Shown here: piece after piece, positions 60,544-64,000 of the stretch
Numbering within the stretch: position 1 is the first letter of the stretch
How the letters are laid out: each line of letters begins with the position of its first letter
Source: Salipaludibacillus aurantiacus
GTDB lineage: Bacteria > Bacillota > Bacilli > Bacillales > Salisediminibacteriaceae
Assembly (NCBI RefSeq): GCF_900111295.1
Contig: NZ_FOGT01000012.1
Coordinates: forward strand, 1-64,000
Length of the DNA: 64,000 nt
Reading direction: 5' to 3'
Made by a program: the position numbers and the translations under genes
The notes under the pieces: model-generated
What the model was told of the DNA's origin: nothing
Databases searched by the model: none
What the model saw: only the letters and a program-made list of their open reading frames with translations

Positions 60544-60741
60544 TTAAAGGGTCATATTCCGGTTTCTCTGCTCTTTTCTGACTCTCCGTTCAGTGGCGCA
60601 GATCCCCTTACACTCCACAGGCTTTTGGCACTTGCAAGGCGTGTTTAACAATAGATCCTCCAGTTCATTCAATTCCTCATCCGTTAGAGAGTAGAGACGG
60701 GCCTGAAGTTTCATAATTTGTATATATGAACCATTCTCCAT
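60544..60741 (-). CDS. Small Cys-containing protein, unknown function
   Basis: 65-residue protein. An N-terminal helical part (KLQARLYSLTDEELNELEDLLLNT) is followed by four cysteines in PCKCQKPVECKGICATERR and a basic tail. The Cys spacing (C-x-C-x6-C-x3-C) could bind a metal. ATG 60741 is preceded by GTGGGG; GTG 60750 is an alternative. A 12-bp palindrome TTAACGCGTTAA lies just upstream (near 60757-60768). Family not recognised. Confidence 0.62.
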   Translation of the reverse strand: MENGSYIQIMKLQARLYSLTDEELNELEDLLLNTPCKCQKPVECKGICATERRVRKEQRNRNMTL

Positions 60742-60950
60742 ATTCCCCACTCGCTTTAACGCGTTAATGTTAACTATTGTATCATAAACTATTTGAAAGA
60801 AAAGCTTATTATTAGAAAATTTAGTGATATTTTTTAATGTCCCTGAGGAACAGCCTGTTTCGTGTAATAAAGAGATTTTTTAGTATAGCCACGAAACCTG
60901 TGTATACATGGTAATCTGCAAGCTTTTATTCAGAAATGGCCTTTTCATAA

Positions 60951-60979
60951 AAAAGCCCTGTTGCAATAACAGAGCTTTT
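60951..60979 (-). terminator. Terminator behind argH
   Basis: AAAAGC-CTGTT / AACAG-GCTTTT stem with one mismatch; T-rich on the minus strand, 9 bases after argH. The 60751-60950 gap shows only an 8-bp inverted repeat (GTTTCGTG / CACGAAAC). Confidence 0.85.
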
Positions 60980-60988
60980 CCGGACCAG

Positions 60989-62359
60989 TTAAAGAGCTTT
61001 TTCAGCCAGCAGAATCTGCTCTTTTACCTGTTCCTGAGAGGTGCCGCCATAACTTTTCCTGTTAGCCACTACCTGTTCAGGCGCTAGAACCTCGTAAATA
61101 TCCTCTTCAAACAGCCCGCTGAACTGTTTAAACTCATCAAGTGTTAAGTCGAGCAGATATTTACCATGATCAATGCCGTACAATACAATTTTTCCAATAA
61201 TTTCGTGCGCCTCCCTGAAAGGAAGTCCTTTCGTTACCAGGTAATCGGCTATATCTGTTGCGTTCGAATAATCTTCGGATACCGCCTGTTTCATGTTTTC
61301 CTTTCTCACCATCATCGTGTCTATCATTGGAGCAAGCATTCCGAGAGAACCTTCCAGGGTTTCTACTGTATCAAACATGCCTTCTTTGTCTTCCTGCATA
61401 TCTTTGTTATAGGCAAGAGGCAGGCCTTTCAATACAGTTAACAACCCGATCAGGTTTCCATACACTCTCCCGGTCTTTGCACGGAGAAGTTCAGGAACAT
61501 CCGGATTTTTCTTTTGCGGCATAATGCTGGAACCTGTACAGAAAGAATCATCGAGCTCAATAAATTGGAATTCCTGACTGCTCCAGATCACCAGTTCTTC
61601 AGAAAGCCTGGAGATATGCATCATCATGATTGAAGCTGCTGACATAAATTCAAGTATGAAATCACGGTCACTGACAGCGTCCATGCTGTTCGGATACACA
61701 TAATCAAAACCGAGCTCCTCTGCGACCTGATGACGGTCAAGAGGAAAAGTCGTTCCTGCCAGAGCGCCGGCTCCGAGCGGCGATCCGCTCACCCGTTTCA
61801 GGCTGTCCTGCAAACGTTCTTTGTCTCTTTGAAGCATCCAGAAATAAGCTAATAAATGATGGGCAAAAGAAACAGGCTGGGCGCGCTGCAAGTGAGTGTA
61901 ACCAGGCAGAATCGTTTCTACATGGTCTTTCGCCTGGTTTAAAACAGCTGTCTGTACCGCTTTGATATGTTCAATAATCTGCTCAGTATGGTTTTTTAAA
62001 TATAGATGCATATCTGTAGCAACCTGGTCATTCCGGCTGCGCCCTGTATGAAGTTTCCCACCCAAAGGGCCTATTTCATCAATGAGGAATTTTTCAATAT
62101 TCATATGTATGTCTTCATTTTCGACTGAAAAAGCAAGCTCGCCTTTTTTAATTTTCTGAAGAACACTTTTAAGACCTGCTTCTATTTTTTCAGCTTCTTC
62201 CTCTGACAAAATGCCGGTTGAAGCCAGCATATGAACGTGAGCGATACTTCCCTGAATATCCTCATCCGCAAGTTTCTGATCAAATGAGATTGACGCTGTT
62301 TCTTCCTCTACTAATTTATTTGTTTCTTTTGTAAATCTGCCGCCCCAAAGCTTCGACAT
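60989..62359 (-). CDS. argH: Argininosuccinate lyase
   Basis: 456 residues; cleaves argininosuccinate into arginine and fumarate. Start [19 protein letters not shown]; the fumarase/lyase superfamily signature [12 protein letters not shown] contains the catalytic Ser; [16 protein letters not shown] and [16 protein letters not shown] carry substrate contacts. GGGAGG precedes ATG 62359. Downstream of argG by 190 bases with a terminator between, so it may have its own promoter or depend on read-through. Confidence 0.96.
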   Translation of the reverse strand: MSKLWGGRFTKETNKLVEEETASISFDQKLADEDIQGSIAHVHMLASTGILSEEEAEKIEAGLKSVLQKIKKGELAFSVENEDIHMNIEKFLIDEIGPLGGKLHTGRSRNDQVATDMHLYLKNHTEQIIEHIKAVQTAVLNQAKDHVETILPGYTHLQRAQPVSFAHHLLAYFWMLQRDKERLQDSLKRVSGSPLGAGALAGTTFPLDRHQVAEELGFDYVYPNSMDAVSDRDFILEFMSAASIMMMHISRLSEELVIWSSQEFQFIELDDSFCTGSSIMPQKKNPDVPELLRAKTGRVYGNLIGLLTVLKGLPLAYNKDMQEDKEGMFDTVETLEGSLGMLAPMIDTMMVRKENMKQAVSEDYSNATDIADYLVTKGLPFREAHEIIGKIVLYGIDHGKYLLDLTLDEFKQFSGLFEEDIYEVLAPEQVVANRKSYGGTSQEQVKEQILLAEKAL

Positions 62360-62492
62360 AACTTAGACCTCCCTATTAATTATAGCTCTGTTGAAGAAAA
62401 GTATTGATGCCGGCTCCCAGTTCGCCGACTGAATAATTTATAATCTTTAATATACACAGGAATCTTTAAATTAGCCACCCTTAAAAACGTAA

Positions 62493-62532
62493 CACCGTCA
62501 GCGCTCCGATTTTAATCAGAACGCCGACGGTG
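62493..62532 (-). terminator. Terminator between argG and argH
   Basis: CACCGTC-GCG / CGC-GACGGTG stem with inner pairing and an ATTTTAAT loop; followed on the minus strand by TTACGTTTTT. Confidence 0.8.
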
Positions 62533-62551
62533 ACTGATGCCTCTCAGTTTT

Positions 62552-63775
62552 CTACTTTTCAGTATTTGCAAGTTCCGGCTTTTTATTATTCACTTGTGAA
62601 TATGTTTTTGTGGAAAGGCCCCATAATTTTATAAAACCAACAGCAGAGTAATGGTCAAAAGCATCCCCTTTTGAATAGGTGGCAAGCTCTTCATTATAAA
62701 GGCTGTTGTCTGACTGTCTCGCTATGACCATATGTGTTCCTTTCCAAAGCTTCACTTTTATTTTTCCGTTTACATTTTTCTGTGTTTCATTAATGAAGCC
62801 CTCGAGTGCATTTTTAAGCGGCGAATACCAGAGTCCATCATAGACAAGCTGGGTCATTTCCTGATCGATCTTTGTTTTATACTGGGTAACTTCTTTAGGT
62901 AACGTTAAAAACTCCAGTTCTTTATGGGCATTTATTAAAATAAGGGCGCCCGGGTTTTCATAGACTTCTCTTGCTTTAATTCCGACCAGTCTGTTTTCAA
63001 TATGGTCGATTCGCCCTACCCCGTGTTTTCCGCCAATTTTATTTAACTGTTTAATAATCTCCACCATCGATAATTTTTCGCCGTTTAGAGCAACCGGTTT
63101 GCCTTCTTTAAATTCAATTTCTGCGTATTCAGGCTCATCAGGTGCATCTGCAATTGATGCCGTCCAGTCAAATGCTTCTTCAGGCGCCTCTTTCCAGGTA
63201 TCTTCAAGAACTCCTGCTTCACAGGCACGTCCCCAAATATTTGCATCAATTGAATAAGGCTTTTCAAGATTTACAGGAACAGGAATGTTTTTCTGTTTCG
63301 CATATTCGATCTCTTCTTCACGGTTCATGCCCCATTCTCTAACAGGTGCAATGACTTCCAAATCCGGATTTAATGCCTGGATGGAGACTTCGAATCTCAC
63401 CTGGTCATTTCCTTTTCCTGTACAACCGTGGGCTACGGCTACAGCGCCTTCCTTTTCCGCAACTTCAACAAGCAGTTTAGCAATTAACGGACGGGATAAT
63501 GCTGACGATAACGGATATTTTCCTTCGTACATGCAATTTGCTTTTAATGCAGGAAGAAGATACTCTTCCGCCAACAGCTCCTTAGCGTCAATAATAACTG
63601 CTTTATCCGCACCAACTTCTAAAGCTTTAACTTTTAACGCGTCTAAATCTTTTCCTTCACCGATCTCCAGTCCAAGGGCAATCACATCATACCCGTACTG
63701 CTCTTGCAGCCATTTAATAGAAACGGAGGTATCAAGTCCTCCTGAATAGGCTAAAACAACTTTCCCTTTACTCAT
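62552..63775 (-). CDS. argG: Argininosuccinate synthase
   Basis: 407 residues; ATP-dependent joining of citrulline and aspartate. The N-terminal P-loop is [27 protein letters not shown] and [13 protein letters not shown] are conserved. Placed between argF and argH, so the last three steps of arginine synthesis are encoded together in the reaction order. The distance to argF is 72 bases. Confidence 0.96.
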   Translation of the reverse strand: MSKGKVVLAYSGGLDTSVSIKWLQEQYGYDVIALGLEIGEGKDLDALKVKALEVGADKAVIIDAKELLAEEYLLPALKANCMYEGKYPLSSALSRPLIAKLLVEVAEKEGAVAVAHGCTGKGNDQVRFEVSIQALNPDLEVIAPVREWGMNREEEIEYAKQKNIPVPVNLEKPYSIDANIWGRACEAGVLEDTWKEAPEEAFDWTASIADAPDEPEYAEIEFKEGKPVALNGEKLSMVEIIKQLNKIGGKHGVGRIDHIENRLVGIKAREVYENPGALILINAHKELEFLTLPKEVTQYKTKIDQEMTQLVYDGLWYSPLKNALEGFINETQKNVNGKIKVKLWKGTHMVIARQSDNSLYNEELATYSKGDAFDHYSAVGFIKLWGLSTKTYSQVNNKKPELANTEK

Positions 63776-63847
63776 TTGATAATCGCTCCTTGAAGTAGTA
63801 TTTTTATCTATCCTAACGTATTTTTATGCATATGTCTACAAAAAAAT

Positions 63848-64000
<153 letters not shown>

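Overview
The window looks like a chromosomal segment of a spore-forming, salt-adapted member of the Bacillaceae. The evidence is a Ger receptor operon, a YheC/D-type spore coat gene, a fused two-headed dynamin (DynA), CvfB, a T-box in front of proBA, strong AGGAGG-type ribosome binding sites with many TTG starts, and a complete ectABC operon for the compatible solute ectoine. I cannot name the species. No rRNA, tRNA, CRISPR array, transposase or prophage block is visible.

Layout. The left edge (1-5.1 kb) has the start of an unknown gene, a sulfonate/nitrate-type ABC importer operon, a membrane protein and a methyltransferase. 5.2-5.35 kb holds a duplicated 48-bp structured element. 5.4-19.7 kb carries dynA, a FabF-type ketosynthase, a ParB-like/SDR/HAD cluster, a transporter-like protein, small housekeeping genes and topB. 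20-28 kb has cvfB, ilvA, the ger operon in the order B-A-C, and an overlapping HAD phosphatase/glycerol-1-phosphate dehydrogenase pair. 28-31 kb is an operon of ammonium transporter, DUF294 nucleotidyltransferase and DEDDh exonuclease behind a TnrA/GlnR-like box. 31-38 kb contains an EamA transporter, an acyltransferase, a serine hydrolase and a glycine-riboswitch-controlled ACT/UPF0210 pair; two copies of each of two intergenic repeat families lie here, and a third copy of one lies at 20 kb.

38-47.7 kb has proBA under a proline T-box, typA, ectABC and an AbrB-type membrane protein. ProBA and EctABC make the two classic compatible solutes, proline and ectoine, and lie within 8 kb of each other. 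47.8-56.6 kb holds a solitary tyrosine recombinase with 13-bp repeats upstream, a FlaR-type kinase, a DCC oxidoreductase, a compact DNA-repair-like operon (DUF6884, deoxyinosine glycosylase, 5'-3' exonuclease, a 52-residue zinc-finger-like protein, a cobalamin-binding-like protein), a DeoR regulator and, divergent from it, a HesB-like gene interrupted by one in-frame UGA. 56.6-64 kb has an amino acid racemase, a spore coat ATP-grasp protein, ilvE and argF-argG-argH (argF cut by the window edge).

The most unusual item is the HesB-like gene at 54267-54542. Its UGA codon sits where I recall related proteins having Cys or selenocysteine. The frame continues cleanly after it, and a hairpin with bacterial SECIS geometry follows. 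It is either a selenoprotein or a single-nonsense pseudogene; the presence or absence of sel genes in the genome would decide.
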